Source of the DNA: CAYGZA01 sp964354135 | GTDB lineage: Bacteria; Planctomycetota; Planctomycetia; Pirellulales; Thermoguttaceae | NCBI GenBank assembly: GCA_964354135.1 | Contig: CAYGZA010000058.1 | Location: 1 to 25,913, forward strand | Length of the DNA stretch: 25,913 bases | Direction: 5' to 3' | Part shown: positions 13,529 through 22,347 of the stretch, piece after piece | Layout: each line of letters opens with the position of its first letter | Numbering within the stretch: position 1 is the stretch's first letter | Translations under genes and position numbers: made by a program | Notes under the pieces: generated by a model | Databases searched by the model: none | What the model saw: only the letters and a program-made list of their open reading frames with translations | What the model was told of the DNA's origin: nothing

Positions 13529-14488
13529 CTACGGATTTGCCGCCGCGGCGCCCATGCGGGTTTCGAGCGCCTTGCGCTCCTGCTCGCCCAACGGCGGCAG
13601 GTCCCGGGCCGCGGCGACGTTGATCCGCATTTGCTCAAGCGAACCGGTGCCGACGATTGCCGCCGCAATGGGCAGGCCGAGGACGTAGCGGACGAGCGTG
13701 GCGGCGTCGGCCTGCTGCGGGGCGTCGTCGTGATTCGGGGCGCCGTCGTTCTTGATGGGGTTCCCGGTCGCCAACGAGCCGAGCGCCCCGCCCATGACCT
13801 TCATGGCGAGAATGCCCATCTGTTTGCGGATGGCCAGCGGCAGGACCTTTTCGAGATACTCCTTCCGCTTCGGCGTGGGGTTGAAGGTGGTGAGGATCGT
13901 GTCGAACTCGTACATGGTGATGGCCCGGCACATCACCTCCGCGCTTTCGTGCCCGGTGACGCCGAGAAAGCGCGTGACCTTCTGATCGCGGAGCTTCTCG
14001 AATGCCTTGAGCACGCCGCCGGGCTTGCCCCACGAGGCGAGGTCCTCGTCGGCCCGGGTGCTGTGGACCTGGAGCAGATCGACGCGGTCGGTGCGGAGCC
14101 GCTTGAGGCTGGCCTCGACGTCCCGCATGGCCCCGTCGTAGGTCCGCTGGCCGGTTTTGGTGGCCAGGAAGACCTCGCCGCGGCGCCGGGCAAGCACTTC
14201 GCCGTAGTTCCGCTCCGATTGGCCGTTGTTGTAGGCCGGGGCGGTGTCGAAGTATCGGACGCCCGCGTCGATCGCCGCGTTAGCCAGCTCCACGGGATCG
14301 AGCTTCTCCGAGCGGGGCTCTTTCATGCCCGTGAATCCGCCGAGCGCCAGCACGGTCACTTCGACGCCGGTGTGGCCGAGCCGCCGCTTGGGCAGCGGCT
14401 TGAGGTCGTTCGCCGCTGCACCGCCCCACGGAGCGCACGCAAGCCCGCCCGCGGCCGCTACGGTCGTCAAGAATTGTCGCCGGTCCAT
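13529..14488 (-). CDS. Tat-exported aldo/keto reductase
   Basis: The 319-aa protein starts with a Tat signal (RRQFLTT, then AAAGGLACAP) and has an AKR barrel. It carries LGHTGVEVTVLALGGF, the catalytic tetrad D81, Y86, K111 and H142 (YFDTAPAYNNG, ATKTG, LLQVHS), then GVTGHES and IVGTGSLEQ. Tat export suggests it folds with NADP bound before crossing the membrane. Planctomycetes have many such exported AKR-like proteins, with unknown sugar or ketone substrates. The ATG at 14488 is preferred over 14521 because AGGGGAG lies just before it. It is divergent from the four-helix-bundle gene. Confidence 0.9.
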   Translation of the reverse strand: MDRRQFLTTVAAAGGLACAPWGGAAANDLKPLPKRRLGHTGVEVTVLALGGFTGMKEPRSEKLDPVELANAAIDAGVRYFDTAPAYNNGQSERNYGEVLARRRGEVFLATKTGQRTYDGAMRDVEASLKRLRTDRVDLLQVHSTRADEDLASWGKPGGVLKAFEKLRDQKVTRFLGVTGHESAEVMCRAITMYEFDTILTTFNPTPKRKEYLEKVLPLAIRKQMGILAMKVMGGALGSLATGNPIKNDGAPNHDDAPQQADAATLVRYVLGLPIAAAIVGTGSLEQMRINVAAARDLPPLGEQERKALETRMGAAAANP

Positions 14489-14589
14489 CTGGTTCTCCCC
14501 TTTGCTGAGTGGCTTTCTCACGACTCACGCTATTCTCATCGCTGGAAGGTGTGTCTGCAACTGGCGCGGAAACGCCCCACGCCCCGCGG

Positions 14590-14617
14590 GTTGACATCGC
14601 GCGGTCAGCGAGTCAAC
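14590..14617. promoter_or_regulatory. Inverted repeat in the divergent AKR/four-helix-bundle region
   Basis: GTTGAC and GTCAAC are separated by 16 bases and include a perfect TTGACA. The -10 boxes at expected spacing are poor on both strands, so it may be a regulator site and not a promoter. Confidence 0.3.
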
Positions 14618-14651
14618 ATTTAGGCGATCCCCGGCGTGCCCGTGCGTGAGA

Positions 14652-14714
14652 GAAAGGTGAGAAGAGTATGAAGGGTGAGAAGGGTGAGAAGGGTATGAAG
14701 GGTGAGAAGGGCGG
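14652..14714 (+). repeat. 9-base purine repeat spanning the ribosome site and start of the four-helix-bundle gene
   Basis: Seven units of about nine bases, mostly GAAGGGTGA, run through the ribosome-binding site, the ATG at 14668 and the first 15 codons. A second ATG lies in the array at 14695. Unit size equals three codons, so copy change would not shift the frame. Confidence 0.85.
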
Positions 14715-15216
14715 GGCGGCGAGGTCGTTTGAAGACCTGTACGTCTATCAACGGGCACGCGAGTTGACCAACGGCATCTACCAACTCACGCGGCAGGGCG
14801 CTTTCGCCCAAGATCACGGGCTTGCGGACCAGATCCGCCGCGCCGCGGTCTCCGTCATGTCCAACATCGCCGAGGGCTTTGAGCGCGGAGCGAAGACCGA
14901 GTTCATCCAGTTCCTCTTCATTGCCAAAGGCTCGTGCGGCGAAGTCCGCGCCCAGTTGCGGATCGCCCGCGATCAGGAGTATATCCCCGCCAACGATTAC
15001 GACCGTCTTCACGACCTCGCCCGCCGCACGAGCGGCATGCTTTCGAGATTCGTCGCGCATCTTCAGCGATCGAGCTATCGAGGCGAGAAATTCGCCCGCC
15101 CCGAACGTCAGGCTGCCGACGCGAGGCAAGATCGTTTCGCTTCCCTCCGGGCCGCTCAGGAAGCGAATATCCGCGCCCAAGCCGAGCGCCAGCGGCAAGA
15201 CGAGGAACCGCAGTGA
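14668..15216 (+). CDS. Four-helix-bundle protein, S23 / 23S rRNA intervening-sequence family
   Basis: The 182-aa protein begins with a repeat-encoded MKGEKGEKGMKGEKG. It then has the family core: SFEDLYVYQRARELTNGIYQ, DHGLADQIRRAAVSVMSNIAEGFERG and EFIQFLFIAKGSCGEVRAQL. The family (about 120 aa) was first found in 23S rRNA insertions but also exists as free chromosomal genes of unknown function. Here no rRNA is nearby. The C-terminal 60 residues after the core are charged and probably disordered, longer than usual. The start is set by the GA-rich repeat that supplies the ribosome site. Confidence 0.82.
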   Translation: MKGEKGEKGMKGEKGGAARSFEDLYVYQRARELTNGIYQLTRQGAFAQDHGLADQIRRAAVSVMSNIAEGFERGAKTEFIQFLFIAKGSCGEVRAQLRIARDQEYIPANDYDRLHDLARRTSGMLSRFVAHLQRSSYRGEKFARPERQAADARQDRFASLRAAQEANIRAQAERQRQDEEPQ

Positions 15217-15454
15217 CTGCCCCTTCACACTTTCACACCCTTCCGGAGTCGGTGCCGGACTCTCGGATTCTCTACACCGAGGCTGACTGTCCAACCTTCG
15301 CGGTTTTGCACGAACGTCTCCCCCTCTGCACCAATGGTCCCTATCCCGCCCCTCTGGATCGGCTGCACAAGTTGCGCAGTCCGTTGACAACGCACTGTCC
15401 CGGGATCACCATGTAGGCTCCTCAAGACACAAGCTCAAAGAAAGGAAACGGACC

Positions 15455-16741
15455 ATGTCGGACGAGAAAACGAGCCTGACGCGGCGCGGGTTTCTGAAAA
15501 CCGTGGCCGGCGCGGGCGCCATGCTGGCGGCGCCGTACGTCGTTCCCGGCACCGCCCTGGGCAAAGACGGCGCGGTCGCCGCCGGTGACCGGATCGTGCT
15601 GGGCGGCCTCGGGATCGGCAACCGGGGCTCCTACGTGCTGGGCTGCTTCTTGGAGGAGCCGGACGTGCGGTTTGTGGCCATTGCCGACGTGCGGGGCGCG
15701 CGTCGCGCGGCCGTCAAGAAAATGGCCGACACAAAATACGGTAATCAGGACTGCGCCACCTACCGCGACTTCCGCGAACTGCTGGCCCGCAGCGACATTG
15801 ACGCAGTGCTCATCGCCACGGGTCCGAACTGGCACGCCACGGCCGCGATCGCGGCGGCCAAGGCCGGCAAGGACGTGTATTGCGAGAAGCCCAGCACGAA
15901 GAACATTGCCCAGAGCCTGGCGCTGGCCGAGACGTTCCGCCGCACCGCCCGGGTCTTCCAGGCGGGCACGCAGCGGCGGAACCTGCCCCATTTCGAGTTC
16001 GCCTGCGAGCTGGCCTGCCGCGGGAAACTCGGCAAGCTCCAGGCCGTCCACGCCCATCCGGCCGGAATGGCCACCGGGATGAGCGGCTGGGCCCCCGCCG
16101 AGCCCGAGCCGCCCGAGGAAGAGGTGGACTGGGACCTGTACCTCGGTCCGGCGGCGTGGCGGCCCTTCAATCGCCGGCTGCTGGACGGCTTCAACTTCGA
16201 GAAAGGCGGCGGAATGGTCGGCGGCGGAATCCTGGAATGGGGTTCCCATTGCGTGGACCTCTGCCAGTGGGCCAATAACGCCGACGACACGGCCCCCGTG
16301 GAATACAATCCGCCCGAGGGCGACCAGGTGGTCGAACGCTACGCCAACGGCGTGAAGCTGGTCATCCGCAACGAGGGCTGGCTCCCGCTGGGCTCGTGCC
16401 CCGTGCGGTTCGAAGGAGACACGGGCTGGGTGGAGACGGGCGACGGCGGCAAGCTGGTGCTCAGCTCGCCGGCCCTGTTGGCCGGCAGAAAGGTCCCCGA
16501 GATCGGCGGCTACCCGGCGACCTTCCACGTCCGCGATTTCCTCAACTGCGTGAAGTCGCGGGGGCAGCCGCGGGCCAATGCCGACGTGGCCTGCCAGGCG
16601 CACATCGCCTGCCACGCCGCCAACATCGCCATCTTCCTGAACCGCAAGCTGGCCTACGATCCCAAGAAAAACGAGTTCATCGGCGACGAGCAGGCCAACC
16701 GGCTGAGGTCCGAGGCCCTGCGGGAGCCGTGGAGGATATGA
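15455..16741 (+). CDS. Tat-exported Gfo/Idh/MocA family oxidoreductase
   Basis: The 428-aa protein has a Tat signal (RRGFLKTVAGAGAML), a Rossmann nucleotide motif (GLGIGNRG, about residues 51-58), the dehydrogenase EKP motif (144-146), and a C-terminal domain with DLYLGPAAWRPFN and GGGMVGGGILEWGSHCVDL. Such proteins oxidise or reduce sugars and inositols with NAD(P). Many planctomycete members keep cofactor binding but have unknown substrates. The ATG at 15455 has AAAGGAAA upstream. The preceding 238 bases (15217-15454) contain no gene or clear promoter. A G-rich repeat and the HEAT-repeat gene follow on the same strand. Confidence 0.93.
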   Translation: MSDEKTSLTRRGFLKTVAGAGAMLAAPYVVPGTALGKDGAVAAGDRIVLGGLGIGNRGSYVLGCFLEEPDVRFVAIADVRGARRAAVKKMADTKYGNQDCATYRDFRELLARSDIDAVLIATGPNWHATAAIAAAKAGKDVYCEKPSTKNIAQSLALAETFRRTARVFQAGTQRRNLPHFEFACELACRGKLGKLQAVHAHPAGMATGMSGWAPAEPEPPEEEVDWDLYLGPAAWRPFNRRLLDGFNFEKGGGMVGGGILEWGSHCVDLCQWANNADDTAPVEYNPPEGDQVVERYANGVKLVIRNEGWLPLGSCPVRFEGDTGWVETGDGGKLVLSSPALLAGRKVPEIGGYPATFHVRDFLNCVKSRGQPRANADVACQAHIACHAANIAIFLNRKLAYDPKKNEFIGDEQANRLRSEALREPWRI

Positions 16742-16782
16742 GGGGCAGGGGCCAGGGGTCAGGGACTAGGGATTAGGGGTTT
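16742..16782 (+). repeat. Degenerate G-rich heptamer tandem repeat
   Basis: Six units of about seven bases (GGGGCCA, GGGGTCA, GGGACTA, GGGATTA and similar) lie directly after the oxidoreductase stop. With six G runs it could form a G-quadruplex on the forward strand. Confidence 0.7.
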
Positions 16783-16811
16783 TGGCTGACTATAAAAGGA
16801 GAATCACCGTG

Positions 16812-18794
16812 ATGCTCAAAGTTCGATATTTCGCACTGTGTGCCGCGATCGTTGCGGCGGCGGCCCCGGCGATGGCCGGCGGGCGTGCCCGCGACGCCGC
16901 GACGATTAGGAAGGCCCTCGGCGAAGAGACCGAAGGCAAGCTGCTTGCCGTGCTCCAGTCCGACGCGCCGCCGGGAGACAAGGCCATGGCCTGCAAGCGA
17001 TTGGCCGTCTACGGCGGTAAGAACGCGGTCCCGGCGCTGGCGGCGCTTTTGCCGAACGCTGAACTCGCTTCCTGGGCGCGGATCGCCCTGGAGGCAATTC
17101 CCGATCCCTCCGCGGACGATGCACTGCTCCAGTCGCTGGGCAAGCTGCAAGGCCGGCTGCTCGTCGGGGCGATCAACTCGATCGGCGTCCGCCGCGACGC
17201 CAAGGCGGTCGGCGCTCTGGCCGGGTTTCTGAAGCATGCCGACGCCGAAGTGGCCTGCGCCGCGGCGGAGGCCCTGGGCCGCATCGGCGGCGCCCCGGCC
17301 GCCACGGCGTTGGAGCAATCCCTGGCCGGCGCGCCCGCTGCCGTCCGCGGGGCGATTGCGCAGGGCTGCGTCTTCTGTGCGGAGAAGTTCCTGGCCCAGG
17401 GGAACCGGGCCGAAGCCGTGAGGCTCTACGACGTGGTCCGCAACGCCGACGTGCCCAAGCCGCGAGTCCTCGAAGCTACCCGCGGGGCGATCCTTGCCCG
17501 CCAGTCGGCCGGAATCCCGCTCTTGATCGAGCAGTTGAGGTCGCCCGATAAGTCCCTCCTGGCCATCGGACTGCGCACGGCCCGCGAGCTTCCCGGCCGC
17601 GAGGTGACCGGCGTGCTGGTGGCCGAGCTGGGCCGGGCGGCGCCGGATCGGCAGGGCCTGTTGGCCCTCGCCTTGGCCGACCGCGGCGACGCCGCGGCCC
17701 TGCCCGCACTGCTCCAAGCGGCCGCCAACGGCCCGGACAGGGCGCGGATCGCGGCGATCCGCGTGGTGGAGCGATTGGGCAACGCCTCTTGCGTGCCCGT
17801 GCTCTTGGATGCCGCGCTGGAGGCCAACGAGGAGCTGTCGCACACGGCCGCGGCGGCGCTTGCGAGCCTGCCGGGCAAGGACGTGGATGACGACCTTGTC
17901 GCCCGCCTGGCCAAGACACAAGGAAAGGCCCGGCTGGTCCTGATCCGGTTGGCCGGCGAGCGGCGCATCGGCACGGCGGCTGCGGCCCTGCTGAAGGCCG
18001 CCGACGATCCCGACGCCCAGGTCCGCGCTGCCGCGATCACCGCATTAGGACCGACCATCGAGTTCCGCGACCTTCCCATCCTGATCGCCCGGGCCACCAA
18101 TCCTCAGAAACCCGAGGAGGCGAAGGCGGCGGAGGTGGCCCTGCGGTCCGCGTGTCCTCGCATGGCGGACCGAGAAGCGTGCGCAGAGAAGCTGGTTGCG
18201 GCGATGTCGCAAGCACCGGTGGCAGTGAAGTGTGCGTTGCTGGAGATCCTCGGCGCCATGGGCGGAGCCAAGGCCGTCCAGGCCGTTGGGGCTGCGGCGA
18301 AGGACGCCGCTCCGGAGATCCAGGACGTGGCCAGCCGGCTGCTGGGCGAATGGATGACGCCGGACGCGGCGCCGGTGCTGCTGGAGCTGGCCAAGACCTC
18401 AGACAACGAGAAATTCAAGACCCGGGCCCTCCGCGGTTACATCCGCATTGCCCGGCAGCTCGATCTCCCGGGGGGAAAGCGGATTGCCATGTGCCACGAG
18501 GCGATTGCGATCGCCCAGCGCGACGACGAGAAGAAGCTCGTGCTCCAGGTGCTGGCCCGCAATCCCTCGCCCGAGTCGCTGGCGATGGTCGTCCCGCACC
18601 TGGACAACGCGGGCCTGAAGGAGGAGGCCGCCAAGGCCGCCGTGACGATCGGGGAGAAGATCGCCCGGGCCAACCCGGCCGCCGTCTCCGAGGCCATGAA
18701 GAAGGTGGTCGAGGCCGCGGGAGACAGCGACGCGGGCAAGCGGGCCAAAGTCCTGCTCACGCGGCCGCGCGGCAAGCCCGCCAGACAGAGGTAA
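16812..18794 (+). CDS. Secreted HEAT-repeat protein
   Basis: The 660-aa protein has a signal peptide (MLKVRYFALCAAIVAAAAPAMA) and then roughly a dozen or more HEAT-like helix pairs of the type AVGALAGFLKHADAEVACAAAEALGRIG, spread over the full length. HEAT solenoids are binding scaffolds, and no catalytic residues are visible. The ATG at 16812 has AAAGGAG upstream. It lies 70 bases after the oxidoreductase gene and 148 bases before the large TIM-barrel protein, all on one strand, so they may act together at the cell envelope. The C-terminus is basic (RPRGKPARQR). Confidence 0.85.
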   Translation: MLKVRYFALCAAIVAAAAPAMAGGRARDAATIRKALGEETEGKLLAVLQSDAPPGDKAMACKRLAVYGGKNAVPALAALLPNAELASWARIALEAIPDPSADDALLQSLGKLQGRLLVGAINSIGVRRDAKAVGALAGFLKHADAEVACAAAEALGRIGGAPAATALEQSLAGAPAAVRGAIAQGCVFCAEKFLAQGNRAEAVRLYDVVRNADVPKPRVLEATRGAILARQSAGIPLLIEQLRSPDKSLLAIGLRTARELPGREVTGVLVAELGRAAPDRQGLLALALADRGDAAALPALLQAAANGPDRARIAAIRVVERLGNASCVPVLLDAALEANEELSHTAAAALASLPGKDVDDDLVARLAKTQGKARLVLIRLAGERRIGTAAAALLKAADDPDAQVRAAAITALGPTIEFRDLPILIARATNPQKPEEAKAAEVALRSACPRMADREACAEKLVAAMSQAPVAVKCALLEILGAMGGAKAVQAVGAAAKDAAPEIQDVASRLLGEWMTPDAAPVLLELAKTSDNEKFKTRALRGYIRIARQLDLPGGKRIAMCHEAIAIAQRDDEKKLVLQVLARNPSPESLAMVVPHLDNAGLKEEAAKAAVTIGEKIARANPAAVSEAMKKVVEAAGDSDAGKRAKVLLTRPRGKPARQR

Positions 18795-18942
18795 ACGTCA
18801 CTTAGCGCCAGGGCGCGGTCATCATCATTGGTGCGCGACGCGGAAGCGACCCGGCAACGCATCCCGCCCTCCCTTGAGGCCGCGTTGCACTCTTGGACCG
18901 GAGATACTCCATTCGAGGCGCAGCCTTCCAGGAGATTCCGTC

Positions 18943-21234
18943 ATGAAGCGGACATTCTTGCGGACGCTGACGGGCATTGTCGCGATGGTGTTGCTCCAGG
19001 GTCTTTCGGCCGCCCAGGTGATCCTGCAAACGGGCAATCTGCGGCTGGAGATCGCCACCGACGGCACCGTGAAGAGCCTGACGGCCAAGCCGTCCGGCAC
19101 CGAATACGTCTGGACGAGCGATCCCGGGCCGGTGGCCGTGGTCTATCGCGGCGGACAGCTCGCCGTCGCTTCCCAGGAGGAGTTCGCCGAAGACGAAGCG
19201 CCGGCGTATCGCGGCGGCGAGGCATTTCCCGCCTCTCACGCGTCTCTGGCCGGCGACAAGCTCACCGTTGGCTTCGCCAAAGCGAACGTGACGGCCACGT
19301 ACCGCGTTACTACGGGCCGGGATTATTTGGCGCTGCGGCTGGAGTCGCTTGTGGGCGATCCGATCGACCGCATCGATCTGGTGCGGCTCCGGCTCCGGAG
19401 CCTCCCGTATCTCGGGCCTTGGATCGACGTGGCCTACGACGACCGCTTCGGCATCTGCCTTTGCGCCGGCAACATCAAGACGAACGCCGGGATGAACCGG
19501 CGCCCGCAGTACGTCCAGATGCAGGCGATCGCCACCCGCGACGTGACCCTGGAAAGCGCCACGGCGGTCCTGTTCGGCTGCCACGATCCGCGGAACAAGT
19601 TCCTGGACGCGATGGAAGTCGTGGAGCGCGATTTCGGGATGCCTTCGGGCGCGCGTCACCGGAGGTCGCCGATTCAGCAGTACTCGTACCTCTGGTGCAG
19701 CCCGACGCCGGCCGACGTGGACCAGTACATCGCGTTGGCCAGGCGGGCCGGATTCCGCATGATTCTCTTTTCCTACACGTCATTCACCCGGGGGGCCGGC
19801 CATTTCCTCTGGAACTCGCGGTTCCCCAACGGTGCGGCCGACTTGAGGAAGGTGACGGACAAGATCCGCGCCGCCGGGCTCAAGGTGGGCCTGCACATCC
19901 ATTACTCGAAGGCCGTGAAAACCGACCCCTACGTGACGCCCGTGCCGGATGACCGCCTGCACGCGGTTCGAGCGTTCACCCTGGCCGCCGCGGTGGATGA
20001 AAAGGCCGGCACGATCCCCGTCCAAGAGAACCCGGCCGGCTGTACCCGCGATGACGGCCGGCGGATCTTGAAGGCCGGCAAAGAGCTGATTGCCTACCGG
20101 GACTACACTACCACGCCGCCCTATCAGTTCGTCGGATGCGAGCGGGGGCACCTGAAGACCGCGGCGGCCGGACATCGGGCCGGCCAGCGGGTGGGGCTCC
20201 TGGACGTCGACGACTGGAACATCTTCATCCGCTTTGATCAGAATACGGACATCCAGGACGAGGCCGCGCGGCGGATCGCGGAGATCTTCCGCCAGACCGG
20301 CCCCTACGACATGGTCTACTTCGACGGGGCGGAAGACGTCCACGACCCCTTCTGGCACCACGTGGCCGCGGCGCAGCACCGCGTATTCCGCCTGCTCCAG
20401 CCCGAGCCGCCGGTCTGCGAGGCGGCCATGAGCAGCCACTTCAGTTGGCACATGCTCAGCCGCGGGAATGCCTACGACGTTCCGGCGGGGCACGTCAAGA
20501 GCTTCTGCCACGAGGTCTCCTGCCGCACGGCACCGGTCCGGGCCGTGGATTTTACGCGGATCAACTTCGGGTGGATCTTCGCGCTTTACGACAACCTCGG
20601 GCCGGACGACTTGGAGTACGTGCTGAGCCGCGGGGCCGCGTGGGACTGCCCTTTCTCCATCCAGATGACTCCGCAGCAGGTGGCCGCCAATCCCCGGGCC
20701 GAGGATTGCCTCGACGTGATCAAGACCTGGGAAGACGCTCGCATCGAAAACCGGCTCACCGAGGCCCAGCGGGGGATGCTGAAGACGCTCGACCCGAAGC
20801 ACCATCAGCTCGTGAAGACCTGGCACGCGGTGCTCACCAAGCGATGGGTCGAGACCTGGTCCAAGGGACTCACGGACCAGGAGCACCACTTGTTCATCAA
20901 CGAGAAAGCGGAGTATGAACTGGTGCCGATCGAGGAAATCCCGGGGGTCGCCGGCGGGTTGGTGAGGGCCTACGCGTTCAGGCGTGCGGCACAGCCGGGC
21001 GACACGTATGTGCTTCTCTGGGCGGTCAAGGGCGAGGGAGACCTGCGGCTCCCTGTAGCTCCGGAGCGACTGACGGTCATGAGGCCGTTCGGCACGCGGG
21101 TGCCAGTGAAGGCGGAAGGCCAGAGCACGATCATTCCGGTCGGCGGCCGGCGCTATGTCGTCCTGACCGGCATGGACCGGGATCAGGCCCGGCAGGTCGT
21201 TCGCACGGCGAAATGGTCCGCCAGAAACCCCTAA
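18943..21234 (+). CDS. Secreted TIM-barrel glycosidase-like protein (unassigned family)
   Basis: The 763-aa protein has a signal peptide (MKRTFLRTLTGIVAMVLLQG...AAQ). It has an N-terminal beta domain (about 25-230), a barrel region with YSYLWCSPTPADVDQYI, RMILFSYTSF, LKVGLHIHYS, and a VYFDGAEDVHD segment (near residue 460) that resembles clan GH-D type active sites, then a C-terminal beta domain from about 660. D or E residues in the FDGAED segment are candidate nucleophiles. I cannot place it in a CAZy family by eye. The ATG at 18943 has CCAGGAG upstream. It is probably exported and acts on a complex glycan, next to the HEAT and oxidoreductase genes. Confidence 0.72.
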   Translation: MKRTFLRTLTGIVAMVLLQGLSAAQVILQTGNLRLEIATDGTVKSLTAKPSGTEYVWTSDPGPVAVVYRGGQLAVASQEEFAEDEAPAYRGGEAFPASHASLAGDKLTVGFAKANVTATYRVTTGRDYLALRLESLVGDPIDRIDLVRLRLRSLPYLGPWIDVAYDDRFGICLCAGNIKTNAGMNRRPQYVQMQAIATRDVTLESATAVLFGCHDPRNKFLDAMEVVERDFGMPSGARHRRSPIQQYSYLWCSPTPADVDQYIALARRAGFRMILFSYTSFTRGAGHFLWNSRFPNGAADLRKVTDKIRAAGLKVGLHIHYSKAVKTDPYVTPVPDDRLHAVRAFTLAAAVDEKAGTIPVQENPAGCTRDDGRRILKAGKELIAYRDYTTTPPYQFVGCERGHLKTAAAGHRAGQRVGLLDVDDWNIFIRFDQNTDIQDEAARRIAEIFRQTGPYDMVYFDGAEDVHDPFWHHVAAAQHRVFRLLQPEPPVCEAAMSSHFSWHMLSRGNAYDVPAGHVKSFCHEVSCRTAPVRAVDFTRINFGWIFALYDNLGPDDLEYVLSRGAAWDCPFSIQMTPQQVAANPRAEDCLDVIKTWEDARIENRLTEAQRGMLKTLDPKHHQLVKTWHAVLTKRWVETWSKGLTDQEHHLFINEKAEYELVPIEEIPGVAGGLVRAYAFRRAAQPGDTYVLLWAVKGEGDLRLPVAPERLTVMRPFGTRVPVKAEGQSTIIPVGGRRYVVLTGMDRDQARQVVRTAKWSARNP

Positions 21235-21319
21235 CTCTGGGGGATAGCAAGACGGGCCATGCAGCCCTGATCGCGGTCGGCAGTTGCTGGTCCGCGTTTT
21301 CGCATCACCTCAGGCGGTC

Positions 21320-21337
21320 TCCGCCGGCACCGGCGGA
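21320..21337. terminator. Short GC hairpin after the TIM-barrel gene
   Basis: TCCGCCGG and CCGGCGGA form a tight stem about 85 bases past the stop codon. There is no immediate T run. It is the only terminator-like element before the PEP-CTERM genes. Confidence 0.3.
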
Positions 21338-21489
21338 TGGCGCAGAATAAATGATTATCGACGGCATGATTTTTCTTATTATTGCCTGGAGGCGGATAGC
21401 TGGGTAATCTAGGGGTTCTATGGCACAACGCCGGACCACGATTCCACCTATCAGAGGATCACCCATGCCCCCCGAGACCAAGAAATCTT

Positions 21490-21519
21490 GGAATCTTTTC
21501 GGAATCTTTGTCAGGAATC
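21490..21519 (+). promoter_or_regulatory. Three GGAATC direct repeats before the PEP-CTERM genes
   Basis: GGAATC occurs at 21490, 21501 and 21514, spaced about one helical turn apart, 86 bases or more upstream of the first PEP-CTERM gene. Such spacing suits a DNA-binding dimer or response regulator. The rest of 21235-21604 contains no gene, and no good promoter hexamers were found. Confidence 0.3.
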
Positions 21520-21604
21520 GAGGGTGAGCGGGCATTAACACATAGACAAACGCAGCGGGCGCGAGTCGTGTGTGAGTACCTACTGCCCATGAGGGGGTGA
21601 AATC

Positions 21605-22243
21605 ATGAGACGCTTGGTTGTATTAGGCATCATGTTGGCCGCCATGCTGGGAGCATCGCAGTTCGCTTCGGCGGCGATCGTGCTTGGCCCTAACGACCCG
21701 ATCCTCGGCAACAGTTGGGCAACGGGGTGGGTTGCGTCAGGAGATATTGATTGTTTGGTGATCATTGCTCCTAGCAACAACCTCAACCCGGATGATGGGC
21801 TTGCATTCGACCACCCACTATGGACGACGGATTTCGAGAACTACGCGGGGGCCATCGCCACGGGCCCGCCGCAGGATGGGAACGGGTTGAATTTTCTGGT
21901 CTGGTTCAACGGCTTGCCCGGAGACGGGGATTTTGAGTTGGAAATGCAGACCTATGTCAATGGTGTCCCGTATGAGAGATACCTTTGGCAATGGAGCGTG
22001 AAAGACGGCACACTTAACGGCACGCTCAGCAACAATGGTTGGACTAGCACGAAAGTGGTTCCCGAGCCCGCCAGCCTCGCAATCTGGTCGTTGGCCGCCG
22101 GGGGATTGTCGCTGGCGGCAGGTTTCAGGTCTTTGCGGCGACGGAAGTTCAACGAAGGCGGAGAGAACGCCGCCCGGCCATCGTGGTCGGATGAGAGTCG
22201 TCAAGGGATCCTGCGAGTCATCGAGAGCGGACGACGACGCTAA
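21605..22243 (+). CDS. PEP-CTERM surface protein with extra C-terminal tail (1)
   Basis: The 212-aa protein has a signal peptide (MRRLVVLGIMLAAMLGASQF), a beta-rich body without recognised domain, and a PEP-CTERM signal: VVPEPASLAIWSLAAGG, hydrophobic helix, then RSLRRRK ending near residue 181. Exosortase normally cuts near PEP and the protein ends at the Arg cluster. Here 31 more residues follow, with WSDESRQGILRVIESGRRR at the end. The next gene has the same tail. GGGGGTGA lies before the ATG. No exosortase gene is in the window. Likely anchored at the surface after processing. Confidence 0.85.
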   Translation: MRRLVVLGIMLAAMLGASQFASAAIVLGPNDPILGNSWATGWVASGDIDCLVIIAPSNNLNPDDGLAFDHPLWTTDFENYAGAIATGPPQDGNGLNFLVWFNGLPGDGDFELEMQTYVNGVPYERYLWQWSVKDGTLNGTLSNNGWTSTKVVPEPASLAIWSLAAGGLSLAAGFRSLRRRKFNEGGENAARPSWSDESRQGILRVIESGRRR

Positions 22244-22347
22244 CGGCGAATTGGTGGCCGAGGGATCTCCACATCGTCTTTGGCTGGACTTACCGGAGTG
22301 GGCACTTGGGTTGGTGATCGCATCACCGGTTTTGGAGGGCCGTGTTT

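Noticed and set aside
13631..14623. Long forward frame opposite the aldo/keto reductase
   Set aside because: It is a shadow frame. The reverse gene has the full catalytic tetrad and a Tat signal.
21420..21437. TGGCAC resembling a sigma-54 -24 box before the first PEP-CTERM gene
   Set aside because: No -12 element (TTGC) follows at the required spacing.
22297..22316. Possible sigma-54 promoter (GGGCAC with TTGGT) before the second PEP-CTERM gene
   Set aside because: The -24 and -12 elements are each imperfect and the invariant GC of the -12 is GG. No similar site lies before the other two PEP-CTERM genes.
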